Positions 33,695-42,101 of a DNA stretch of 64,000 bases are shown piece by piece; position 1 is the first letter of the stretch, and every line of letters starts with the position of its first letter. The notes beneath the pieces were generated by a model. It was not told where the DNA came from, made no database searches, and saw nothing but the letters and a program-made list of their open reading frames with translations. The stretch is from CAZJYC01 sp964550165 (GTDB lineage Bacteria; Acidobacteriota; Aminicenantia; Aminicenantales; Aminicenantaceae). The position numbers and the translations under genes are program-made. Where the stretch lies: NCBI GenBank assembly GCA_964550165.1, contig CAZJYC010000001.1, positions 1 to 64,000 of the forward strand, in the 5' to 3' direction.

Positions 33695-36280
33695 TTAAGA
33701 ATTTTTTACGAACACAGCCTTTTCTCGCGCCATGGCGAGGACAGGATTTTTTATCCCGAAAAGGATTTCCACAATTTTCTGAGGCCGGATGGTTTTATAG
33801 GAAAAATGCTTCAGATGAAGAAAAAGCTTGTCTTTTCTTCTATCGACAAATATTTTTTCCAATGACTCTGATGCATTTTTGGCCAGAAAATCCTCCACCA
33901 ACTGCTCAACAACCTTGTAGCTATCAGAGGAGGAAATTTTCCTCTCTTCGCAGACCGCTTCCAGAGCAGACTTTATGTCTCGATTTTTCAAGTCTGTGGA
34001 ATAAACAAAAGTTTCGATCTCCTCATTTAAAGAAAGCCAATCCGATTTCATTTTTTTCAGCTCAAGAAATTGAATTCCTTGAGGAAGAGACCTGTTCACT
34101 CGAGCAAGAAATTCTCCCTCAGAAAAAAGGTAGCGAGATTTGAATTCGACAACTTCGGACTTTCCCTCCATGCCCAAGGGAAGCGCAGGAAGATAAGACA
34201 TCACCATTTTGGGATGGAAGCCTTCTGAATGAACGACAGCGATACCGGCTCTCCGGAATGTCCTCTGGATGATGTTGTTCAATTCAATCTGCGATATGAA
34301 CCGTGCAGCTTTTTGTTTTGAATAAGTGGCTCGATAGCGAAAAATATCCTGCGTCTCTTGGCCGAGAAATGTGTGGTCATCCGCAGGTATTTCCATCTCT
34401 TCTCGGAAATCTCTCTCCAGCAAAGAAGGAAAGGCGCAACCCTGACAGATCCTGCATGTGTCTTCGAGACAGGATAGAGTGGATTCTTCCTTAAAGGCCC
34501 TGTCCAGCTCCCGGAGCAAGTGAAGCCTCTTAAGGCCTGTTTCGATATGGTCCCAAGGAAGAACAGCATCCCGGCCTAAAGCCCCAAGATAAAGATTGAA
34601 GTCCACACTTTTGGCTTGAAAGGCCGCCTCCCAAATCCTGAATTTGAAGCAATCGCTCCAGCCATCGAATCGAGCCCCTCCTTTCCATGCTTCTCGAAGG
34701 ACGTCGATAAGCCGTCTATCGCCACGGGAAAAAACAGCTTCCAAAAGAGAATTTTTCAAAGGATGCTTTTTAAACTTGATAAAAGGATATTTTTTCAAGG
34801 AGGAAATGAGAAATCGGTACTTCTCTCTTAGAACTGCCTCCTCTTCCATTTTAAGCCACTGGAAAGGCGTATGGGGTTTGGGAATAAAGGCAGGAAGACT
34901 GAGGTTGATATGAGGGGGAGATTTGAGAATCCTGTAGCCGATTCGGATGATCTCTTCCACCATTTTCACGATTCCTTCTAAATCTTCGTCTCTTTCTGTG
35001 GGCAACCCGATCATAAAATAGAGCTTAAGCAGCCTCCATCCTTGAGAAAACGCATTCTGCGCAGCCTCAAGGATATTTGCGTTTGTCAATTTTTTGTTGA
35101 TGACACAACGCAGTCGATCTGTGCCGGCTTCGGGAGCTAGAGTAAAACCCGTCTTCCTGACTTTGACAATACTTTTGGCTAAATTAGAAGTCAGACCGGT
35201 GGGCCGCAGCGAAGACACCGACAGAGAAACCTTGTGCTTTGCCAGTTTCTCAACCAAAGCTTCTGCCATTGGCTCAAGATAGGGATAATCACTCACAGAA
35301 AGAGAGACCAGGGACGCATCCTCATAGCCAGTTGCGCGGATGCTGTCCAAGACATTTTTCAGCACAACAGAGGGGCTTTTCACGCGATGGGGGCAATAAA
35401 TGCTAAAAGCCTGGCAAAATCGACATTTTTGAGCACATCCCCTTGAGACTTCTACAGCGACTCTATCAAAAACGACTCTAACATTGGGGACAACGATTCG
35501 TTCTGGAAAAGGAGCTTCATGGAATGGATGATGAATTCGTTTTTCAATCCTTGCCGGAACATCTTGCGAGGGCTTAACAGCCAGAAGGGACGACTGAGGG
35601 GGCTGGTAAAGGGTATAGAGTGACGGCACATAGACTCCTTTGATGTTGGACATCTCTTTCAACACGGCGTGCTTATCCTTCGATTCTCTCTTCAGGGCCA
35701 TGAATCTCTCAACAATCTCTACAAATGCCTCTTCGCCGTCTCCGATCAAAAACAGGTCAAAAATATCAGCAACTGGCTCAGGGTTGAAAACGGCGGGCCC
35801 TCCAGCAATAACAAGGGGATAATCCAAAGTACGTTCGGATGCCAACAAAGGAATCCCCCCCAGCTCAAGAATTGTCAAAATGTTGGAGTAGTTAAGTTCA
35901 TAGAGGAGCGAAAAGCCTAAAATATCGAATTGATAAAGAGGGATTTTGTTTTCAAGGGAATGCAAAGGAACATGGGACGCCAGAAGCTTCCTCTCGAAAT
36001 CAATCCACGGTGCAAAAACTCGCTCAGCAAGCAGAGTGGGCTCGCTGTTCAGGATAAAATAAAGAATTTTTTGGCCAAGGTAGGACATGCCCACTTCATA
36101 GAGGTCGGGAAAGACTAAAGCGATTTTTGTTGTGACACGCTGCGGGTCTTTTTTTATCTCGTTCCATTCGCCGCCCAGATACCGGCCTGGCTTCTCAATG
36201 CCTTTAAGGAGCTCTTCCCAGTCAACTTTGATGGAGGAGCTGTATCGTAGAGAGTTTTTCATCGTCTTTAACATTTTCAT
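33695..36280 (-). CDS. B12-binding-fold radical SAM protein fused to DUF2344 (TIGR03960 + TIGR03936)
   Basis: A giant protein of about 861 residues. The first 600 residues are a TIGR03960-type radical SAM protein: a B12-binding-like domain (about 40-240) and a radical-SAM core with the cluster motif SRGCAQKCRFCQAF. The last 230 residues (from RATYSKQKAARFISQIELN) are a TIGR03936/DUF2344 domain. The two parts are separate genes in many bacteria and fused here. The substrate is not known; tRNA or ribosomal modification is often proposed because of its neighbours elsewhere. The start is ATG 36280 or 36274 after GGGAG; longer starts lack a signal. Confidence 0.87.
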   Translation of the reverse strand: MKMLKTMKNSLRYSSSIKVDWEELLKGIEKPGRYLGGEWNEIKKDPQRVTTKIALVFPDLYEVGMSYLGQKILYFILNSEPTLLAERVFAPWIDFERKLLASHVPLHSLENKIPLYQFDILGFSLLYELNYSNILTILELGGIPLLASERTLDYPLVIAGGPAVFNPEPVADIFDLFLIGDGEEAFVEIVERFMALKRESKDKHAVLKEMSNIKGVYVPSLYTLYQPPQSSLLAVKPSQDVPARIEKRIHHPFHEAPFPERIVVPNVRVVFDRVAVEVSRGCAQKCRFCQAFSIYCPHRVKSPSVVLKNVLDSIRATGYEDASLVSLSVSDYPYLEPMAEALVEKLAKHKVSLSVSSLRPTGLTSNLAKSIVKVRKTGFTLAPEAGTDRLRCVINKKLTNANILEAAQNAFSQGWRLLKLYFMIGLPTERDEDLEGIVKMVEEIIRIGYRILKSPPHINLSLPAFIPKPHTPFQWLKMEEEAVLREKYRFLISSLKKYPFIKFKKHPLKNSLLEAVFSRGDRRLIDVLREAWKGGARFDGWSDCFKFRIWEAAFQAKSVDFNLYLGALGRDAVLPWDHIETGLKRLHLLRELDRAFKEESTLSCLEDTCRICQGCAFPSLLERDFREEMEIPADDHTFLGQETQDIFRYRATYSKQKAARFISQIELNNIIQRTFRRAGIAVVHSEGFHPKMVMSYLPALPLGMEGKSEVVEFKSRYLFSEGEFLARVNRSLPQGIQFLELKKMKSDWLSLNEEIETFVYSTDLKNRDIKSALEAVCEERKISSSDSYKVVEQLVEDFLAKNASESLEKIFVDRRKDKLFLHLKHFSYKTIRPQKIVEILFGIKNPVLAMAREKAVFVKNS

Positions 36281-36475
36281 TATCTCCCATCGAGTGGCGG
36301 ATATCAACTTTGCGAGATCGACAGTCATCCTTAATAGCAAAAAGAAAGCATGACAGCAAACAACAATGAGAATTGAACCCTATCTAAAGAGGACGAGGAC
36401 AATGAGGACGGTCTAAAGGTGTGAAGGAGGGATGATGGCCTTTCAATCAGTCAAACTGGCTAAGTCTGGCGCGCC

Positions 36476-37567
36476 CTAGACATTCACAAACCTTCTCATC
36501 TTGACGTTCAAGACAAGGGAGACTCCCAGGTAATTTGTAAGAAGGGAAGACCCTCCATAGCTGAGAAGAGGCAAGGGAATCCCGGCTATAGGAAAAAGGC
36601 CGATAACCATCATGACGTTGATCACAAACTGAAAGGTGATCATCACCGCTACCATAAAAACGATGAAGACACCTGCCCTATCTCTGGATTGCCCGACAGA
36701 TTGAAACGCTCGCAAGAGGAAGAAAAAGTAAGAAAGGACAGCTAAGGCGATACCCAAAAAGCCGAATTCCTCTCCGATAACAGAAAAAATAAAATCTGTA
36801 TGCCTCGCAGGCAAGAATCTCAGCTGGCTCTGAGTCCCCTTCTTGAATCCCTTGCCAAAAAAACCGCCTGAGCCAATAGCAATTTTGGACTGAATGATAT
36901 GATAGCTTGAACCGAGCGGATCTTGGCTCGGGGAAATGAGAGTTGTGATCCTCTTCTTTTGATAATCCTTAAGGGCAAAATTCCAAGCTGCCAAACCGAC
37001 GAGCAACGTCGCGATCAATAACAAGATGATTGTTCTTTTCTTCAATCCCGCCAAAAGGAGTGCTGCTATTAAAATAGGGATGTAACTCAAAGCAGTTCCC
37101 AGATCAGGCTGCAAAGCCACAAGGAAAAAGGGAACTGCGACTGTGGCTGCGCTTAAAATTCCCTTTCCCCAATTCAGATAATTCTTTCGAAATCCAGAAA
37201 AGACAGAAGCGAGGAGAAGGATAAGGACAATCTTCGTGATCTCTGAAGGCTGGGCACGAAAAAAGTGAAAGACAATCCATCTCCTGGCCCCTGAAACAAG
37301 TGTTCCAAAAAGTAAGACTCCTGCCAGTATTCCGAGCACAATAATGTAAAAGTAATGAGAATACGTCACAAGAAATTTGTAATCGACCATAAGAAGCAAA
37401 AAGAGCGCAGCCAGGCTTATGAAAATCCATAGGATCTGTTTTATATAATAATTTCCGGGCGAATAATGAGAACTGCTGTAAATAAAGACGACACCGATGG
37501 CAGAGTTCAAAAGCATAAGACCGATCAGAATCCAATCCAGGTTCCCGATCACGTTTCTGTTAATCAT
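36476..37567 (-). CDS. rodA: Rod-shape peptidoglycan polymerase RodA
   Basis: A SEDS-family glycosyltransferase of 363 residues that polymerises lipid II together with PBP2 in the elongasome. About ten transmembrane helices are visible. The family motifs QPDLGTALSYIPI, HTDFIFSVIGEEFGFLG and the C-terminal GIPLPLLSYGGSSLL are intact. The start is ATG 37567, which overlaps the end of mrdA by 8 bp; an upstream in-frame ATG inside mrdA is rejected. It is the last gene of the mreB-mreC-mreD-mrdA-rodA cluster. Confidence 0.95.
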   Translation of the reverse strand: MINRNVIGNLDWILIGLMLLNSAIGVVFIYSSSHYSPGNYYIKQILWIFISLAALFLLLMVDYKFLVTYSHYFYIIVLGILAGVLLFGTLVSGARRWIVFHFFRAQPSEITKIVLILLLASVFSGFRKNYLNWGKGILSAATVAVPFFLVALQPDLGTALSYIPILIAALLLAGLKKRTIILLLIATLLVGLAAWNFALKDYQKKRITTLISPSQDPLGSSYHIIQSKIAIGSGGFFGKGFKKGTQSQLRFLPARHTDFIFSVIGEEFGFLGIALAVLSYFFFLLRAFQSVGQSRDRAGVFIVFMVAVMITFQFVINVMMVIGLFPIAGIPLPLLSYGGSSLLTNYLGVSLVLNVKMRRFVNV

Positions 37568-39362
37568 ATTTTTCCTTGTACATTTTGAACAACTGCTTGG
37601 CCAGAGGAGCTGCGGTCGCTCCTCCCATTCCACCATATTCCACCAAGACAGTGATAACGACCTTCGGCCCTTCCCTGGGAGCAAAGCCTGTGAACCAAGA
37701 ATGAGTTTTAACCTCCCCTCCCATTTGCTTGATTTGTTCCATTTTTTCTTTGCTCACCACCTGGGTCGTACCGGTCTTCCCACAGACATCGAATCCCTCG
37801 ACCTTCGCCCCTCTTCCTGTTCCTTCGTCATTAACGCTCCCCCACATTCCATTGATGACTTTCTCAAAAAGGGAAGGATCCATAATAGCTGTTTCGTCGC
37901 GGGAAAAATGAGCTATGCTTTTCTCTCCTTGTTGAGCTTTCAAAAGATGCAAAGCGACCTTTCTTCCTCGATTGGCAATCAAGGCTGTGTGTGTGGCCAC
38001 CTGGATAGGGGTAACCAACAAGGGTCCCTGGCCGATCGAGACAGAGATCGTCTCCCCCGGGTGCCAGGGCTCATTCTTGATCCTCCTTTTCCATTGAGTG
38101 TTGGGCACAAGGCCCCCTTTTTCTCCGAGCAGATCGACACCTGTTTTTTCACCGAATGCCAGCATCTTGGCGTATTTGTGAATCTCTTCGATGTCCATCA
38201 TTTTTCCAATCTGATAGAAATAGATATTGCAGGAATTTCTGATTCCATCGTAAAGGTTCATCAGCCCGTGGCCATATTCAGCCCAGCAGGAAAACGGCTG
38301 TCGGTAGATATGAATCAGACCGTTGCAGTAAAAGGAAGTCTGCTCATGGATTAAGCGCTTATCGAGAGCGGCTAAAGCCATAGTGAGTTTGAAGACTGAA
38401 CCAGGAGCATACAAACCACGAATGGCTCGATTCTCCAAAGGGAACTCGGGCCTATTGACCAAATCAAGCCACTCTTCAGAAGTAAAGCGGTTGATAAACC
38501 GGTTGGGATCAAAGGTGGGATAACTAGCTAACGCTAGGATTTCGCCCGTCTGAGGATCCAAGACGACAATCGCACCTTCCTTACCCGCCAGCAATTCTTC
38601 GGCCTTCTTCTGAATATCGAAATCTATCGTGAGGTCGATATCCTGTCCTTTCTTTGGCTCGTGCCTATCGACTTCGCCTTTGATACGACCTTGGCTGTCC
38701 ACAATTTCTATCAATCGGCCGTCCTTTCCGGCCAATTTCGACTCGTATTCTTTTTCAATTCCAGTCTTTCCCACAAGATCTCCGAAACGCTTTTTCTCAA
38801 AAATACGTTCTTTCATTTCCTCGGGTGAGACTTCTTGAATATATCCTATGATATGAGCTGCAAGAGCCCCGAACGGATAAAACCTTTTTGGCTCAGTCTG
38901 AAGGACCAGCTCAGGGAATTCTGACTTTCTAGCCTCAATCCGTGCCACCTCTTCCAAGGACAAGTCCTCCTTGACAACGATTGGTTTGAAAAGTGGCAAG
39001 GATTCGTACTTTTTGATTCTATCCTTTAAAACTGTTTCTTCCATTTTCAAGAGGCGACCGATCTTCCGGCAGGATTTCTCAAAATCTGTGCAATTTTCTC
39101 TGATGATTGAAACCTTGAACGAGCCCCTATTATTGGCCATACTTGTTCCGTCTCTGTCGTTAATCAAACCTCGCTGCGAAGTCAGGATAATTTCTCTCAT
39201 TCGATTGGCTTCAGCCCTTTTCCAGTACTTTTCACGATCAAGAATTTGAATTTTCCAATAGCTAAAAATTAAGACAACAATCAGAAATTCCACAAGGATC
39301 ATGACCCTTTTAGCCCGTCTTAGAGTCGGGGAAAGGTCTTCATAAATCCTGTTCTCATTCAT
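37560..39362 (-). CDS. mrdA: Penicillin-binding protein 2 (peptidoglycan transpeptidase)
   Basis: A 600-residue class B PBP of the elongasome. One N-terminal membrane helix (about 20-38), a pedestal domain, and a transpeptidase domain are seen. The catalytic serine is in APGSVFK, the second motif is SCN (RNSCNIYF) and the third is KTGTTQ. It overlaps mreD by 8 bp and rodA by 8 bp, so translation of the cluster is coupled. It cross-links peptidoglycan made by RodA. Confidence 0.95.
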   Translation of the reverse strand: MNENRIYEDLSPTLRRAKRVMILVEFLIVVLIFSYWKIQILDREKYWKRAEANRMREIILTSQRGLINDRDGTSMANNRGSFKVSIIRENCTDFEKSCRKIGRLLKMEETVLKDRIKKYESLPLFKPIVVKEDLSLEEVARIEARKSEFPELVLQTEPKRFYPFGALAAHIIGYIQEVSPEEMKERIFEKKRFGDLVGKTGIEKEYESKLAGKDGRLIEIVDSQGRIKGEVDRHEPKKGQDIDLTIDFDIQKKAEELLAGKEGAIVVLDPQTGEILALASYPTFDPNRFINRFTSEEWLDLVNRPEFPLENRAIRGLYAPGSVFKLTMALAALDKRLIHEQTSFYCNGLIHIYRQPFSCWAEYGHGLMNLYDGIRNSCNIYFYQIGKMMDIEEIHKYAKMLAFGEKTGVDLLGEKGGLVPNTQWKRRIKNEPWHPGETISVSIGQGPLLVTPIQVATHTALIANRGRKVALHLLKAQQGEKSIAHFSRDETAIMDPSLFEKVINGMWGSVNDEGTGRGAKVEGFDVCGKTGTTQVVSKEKMEQIKQMGGEVKTHSWFTGFAPREGPKVVITVLVEYGGMGGATAAPLAKQLFKMYKEKYD

Positions 39363-39849
39363 GGAAAGGCCTGAAGTTGCCTTTTTTTAAGCGTCTTTGA
39401 AAAAAGAAGATTAAGCTTCCCAGAAAAGCCGTGGTGACGGGCTGAAGAAAAATCAGCCCGCCGGCGGTGTTGATTCTTGCAGAAAAGATAAACGAATAAA
39501 GGAATGCCCATACAGCGAATTCGATACTGATCAAGACAAAGATCAAAAGAAAACTGCGCAGAAACGAAAGGACATTAATTTTTTTTGAAAGATACCCGGC
39601 CAGGAATCCGGTGATTGTTTTTGAAATACCAGCCACACCGAAAACTCCTAAGGAAAAAGAATCTTGAACCAGGCCGCAGAACGCTCCCAGGCAGGCTCCA
39701 AAAATTTCATCCTTCTGAACGGCAAAATAAATGACGACCAGACTGAAGATGTTGATGACATAGAGAAGTAAAGGAGAGATCTTGCTAAAAACTGTATAGG
39801 TCAGAAAAGCAAGAAAAATTCCAATTCCAACCTTAATAATGTCTTTCAT
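39355..39849 (-). CDS. mreD: Rod-shape-determining protein MreD
   Basis: A 164-residue membrane protein with five predicted helices and no catalytic motif, typical of MreD, which links MreC to the elongasome. Primary sequence is poorly conserved in this family, so the call rests partly on position between mreC and mrdA. It starts 12 bp after mreC. Confidence 0.88.
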   Translation of the reverse strand: MKDIIKVGIGIFLAFLTYTVFSKISPLLLYVINIFSLVVIYFAVQKDEIFGACLGAFCGLVQDSFSLGVFGVAGISKTITGFLAGYLSKKINVLSFLRSFLLIFVLISIEFAVWAFLYSFIFSARINTAGGLIFLQPVTTAFLGSLIFFFQRRLKKGNFRPFHE

Positions 39850-39861
39850 TCAAGGCTTTTC

Positions 39862-40698
39862 TCAAAATATTTCCATCGGCGCTCTCATGATGATGGCCAC
39901 CCGGTCTAATTGGCGAACATCAAAATGAGTCTGGACTCTAATTGTCTTAAAAAGTGAGGCATCGTCGGCTATAGAAAGAATTTTGCCAACCTTGATGCCT
40001 GAAGGAAAAATGCCGTCCTTGCCCGAAGTGAGGACCTCCTCATCCTTCTCGATATCCCTGTTTGTGGTCAAGACATACTTAAAGAAACAGCTTCCTTTTC
40101 CGTCGCCGGCAAGAACTCCTGAAACTCCTTTCTTCTCTGAATAAACACCAACCCCGCTCTCATTATCCGTGATCAGTTGGATTCTAGCTTCTTTTAATCC
40201 TATAGGGCCTATCACCCGGCCTACAAGACTGCCATCTTCATCAAGAACGACCATGTCTTTCTTAACGCCATGCAGAGACCCTCTATTGACAACCACAGAT
40301 TTATAGGTGTTGCTGGCATCGAGGCCGATGATTTGAGCAGGCAAAATATTCTTATGGATTTCGACAAGACTTTCTTGAATTTCCTTGTTTGATTTGAACT
40401 TTTGGAGCGCATTCTTCAGAAGGATATTCTCCTGCCGGAGAAGAAATAACTCCTCCTTCATTCTTTGGTTTTGACTCTGAACATTGCGAAAGTAAAAATA
40501 TTTTTTCCAGAAGTTGCCGATGCCCCGAAAAAAAGAGATGATGCCATGCTGAATTGGAGAAAAAACAGAAAAAACAGCTCTCTCAAAATAATTCTGTTCT
40601 GATCCCAGGGGGACTTGGGCGGAGATCAGGATGAGTTGAAAAAAGATCAAAGCCGTGAAAACGATCAGGCTTTTTTTTGCTTTCAGGAAGAGAGTCAT
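39862..40698 (-). CDS. mreC: Rod-shape-determining protein MreC
   Basis: A 278-residue bitopic protein: one N-terminal helix (about 10-28), a coiled coil (about 60-105) and the MreC beta domain starting AQIIGLDASNTYKSVVVNRGSL. It contains GVVGRV-like (GSLVGRVI) and SGVGVYSEKKGVSGVLAG segments typical of the fold. MreC activates PBP2 in the periplasm. It lies 15 bp after mreB. Confidence 0.94.
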   Translation of the reverse strand: MTLFLKAKKSLIVFTALIFFQLILISAQVPLGSEQNYFERAVFSVFSPIQHGIISFFRGIGNFWKKYFYFRNVQSQNQRMKEELFLLRQENILLKNALQKFKSNKEIQESLVEIHKNILPAQIIGLDASNTYKSVVVNRGSLHGVKKDMVVLDEDGSLVGRVIGPIGLKEARIQLITDNESGVGVYSEKKGVSGVLAGDGKGSCFFKYVLTTNRDIEKDEEVLTSGKDGIFPSGIKVGKILSIADDASLFKTIRVQTHFDVRQLDRVAIIMRAPMEIF

Positions 40699-40713
40699 AA
40701 AATTTAAGCTGAA

Positions 40714-41745
40714 TTATATCAGAGAAATCTTTCTCAATAGCTCCGGGTCGTCGAGCATCTTGCCCGCACCAAGGACAACTGTGGCCAGCGGATTTTCGGT
40801 GATGAACACTGGCAATTTTGTTTCTTCCCGAATACGCCTGTCAAAATTTTTCAGGAGAGCGCCTCCTCCTGTTAGGATAATCCCCCGGTCAATGATATCC
40901 GCCGCCAGCTCAGGAGGAGTTCTTTCCAAAGCCACGCGAAGGGCGTTGATGATGGTAGAAACGACATCCTCCAGGGCCTCCCTTATCTCCTGGTCATCGA
41001 CCGTTACGGTTCTTGGAATTCCTTCCCTCAAATCTCTCCCCTTTATCTCCATGGTCAGAGGTTCGTCAAGGGGGTAAGCCGAGCCTATTTCTATCTTGAT
41101 CTGCTCCGCTGTCCTTTCCCCAATGAGCAGATTGTATTTCTTTTTCAGGTATTGAATGATCGATTCATCCATCTCATTTCCGGCAATCCTTACGGAATGG
41201 TTGAAGACAATGCCATTCATGGAAATGACAGCGATATCCGTTGTCCCCCCGCCTATGTCCACGATCATATTCCCTGTTGGTTCGGAAATAGGCAAATCAG
41301 CTCCTATGGAAGCGGATACAGGTTGCTGGACGAGATAGACTTCAGACGCCTTAGCTCTCAGGGCCACGTCCTTAACCGCCCGTCTTTCAACCTGAGTGAT
41401 CCCTGTGGGAATTCCGATGACAATTCTTGGCCTGAGCAGAAAAATGCGATTGTTTGTCGCTTTCTTGATAAAGTAGTCAAGCATCTTTTCGGCGATCTCA
41501 AAATCGGCAATGACGCCATCTCTCATCGGCCTGATAGCCAGGACATCGGCCGGGGTTTTCCCTAACATTTCCTTGGCTCGAGTGCCAACAGCTTCCACCC
41601 TGCCGCTATTTTTGTTGATCACAACAATCGATGGCTCCTGAACAACAATTCCCTTCCCCTTGAGATAAACGAGCGTGTTGGCGGTTCCCAGGTCAATGGC
41701 CAGATCGCAAAAGAGCCTTTTTTTAATCCAACTCATCATACCCAT
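40714..41745 (-). CDS. mreB: Rod-shape-determining actin homologue MreB
   Basis: A 343-residue bacterial actin that guides cell-wall elongation. ATP-binding motifs DLGTANTLVYLKGKG (phosphate 1), DIGGGTTDIAVIS (phosphate 2) and TGGGALLKNFDRRI (adenosine) are intact. The N-terminal MSWIKKRLF amphipathic stretch would bind the membrane. It heads the rod-shape cluster. Three closely spaced ATGs (41745, 41739, 41736) are possible starts. The gene is divergent from the OPT gene, with repeat copy 3 between them. Confidence 0.96.
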   Translation of the reverse strand: MGMMSWIKKRLFCDLAIDLGTANTLVYLKGKGIVVQEPSIVVINKNSGRVEAVGTRAKEMLGKTPADVLAIRPMRDGVIADFEIAEKMLDYFIKKATNNRIFLLRPRIVIGIPTGITQVERRAVKDVALRAKASEVYLVQQPVSASIGADLPISEPTGNMIVDIGGGTTDIAVISMNGIVFNHSVRIAGNEMDESIIQYLKKKYNLLIGERTAEQIKIEIGSAYPLDEPLTMEIKGRDLREGIPRTVTVDDQEIREALEDVVSTIINALRVALERTPPELAADIIDRGIILTGGGALLKNFDRRIREETKLPVFITENPLATVVLGAGKMLDDPELLRKISLI

Positions 41746-41761
41746 CTCATTGTTTACTCGC

Positions 41762-41790
41762 TAATTATTTAGCACAATTTTAGCTTTCAA
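41762..41790 (-). promoter_or_regulatory. Candidate promoter of the mre operon
   Basis: On the minus strand TTGAAA and TAATTA are separated by 17 nt, with the -10 box 17 bp from the mreB ATG. An alternative pairing shifted by a few bases is almost as good. Confidence 0.4.
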
Positions 41791-41839
41791 GCAAATGAAA
41801 AAAATTCAGGCAAAAATAAGCTCAGACTTTTATCCTGAG

Positions 41840-42022
41840 GAAGCATCTTTTTCCCGGTGATGAGGAAAGAGATTTGATAGAGTGAGGAATGGAGGAGGTG
41901 GTTTCTGTCCCTCCGAAGCCCATGGTGGTGGGTGGGCGGGTCTTTGGCGAGGAAGGATGGAAACCAGCACTGTTATAGTTGGGTTTTATCATCATATGCC
42001 TTCACGGAAAAAAGATGCTCAC
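41840..42022 (+). mobile_element. Palindromic insertion element, copy 3 (183 bp)
   Basis: Same element in the same orientation as copies 1, 2 and 5. The flanks TTATCCTGAG (41830-41839) and TTAGCCTAAA (42023-42032) match at 7 of 10 positions, a decayed target-site duplication. The right end is 15 nt from the -35 box of the OPT gene. Copy 4, in opposite orientation, lies on the other side of that gene. Confidence 0.85.
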
Positions 42023-42037
42023 TTAGCCTAAAAAAAC

Positions 42038-42066
42038 TTGATTTGTTAGGTAAATTCTAATATACA
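42038..42066 (+). promoter_or_regulatory. Sigma70-like promoter of the OPT gene
   Basis: TTGATT and TATACA separated by 17 nt, 35 bp before the ATG and 15 nt after repeat copy 3. AAGGAGTGAGGG provides the ribosome-binding site downstream. Confidence 0.65.
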
Positions 42067-42101
42067 ATTAACCAAGTCTAATCCTTACAAAGGAGTGAGG
42101 G

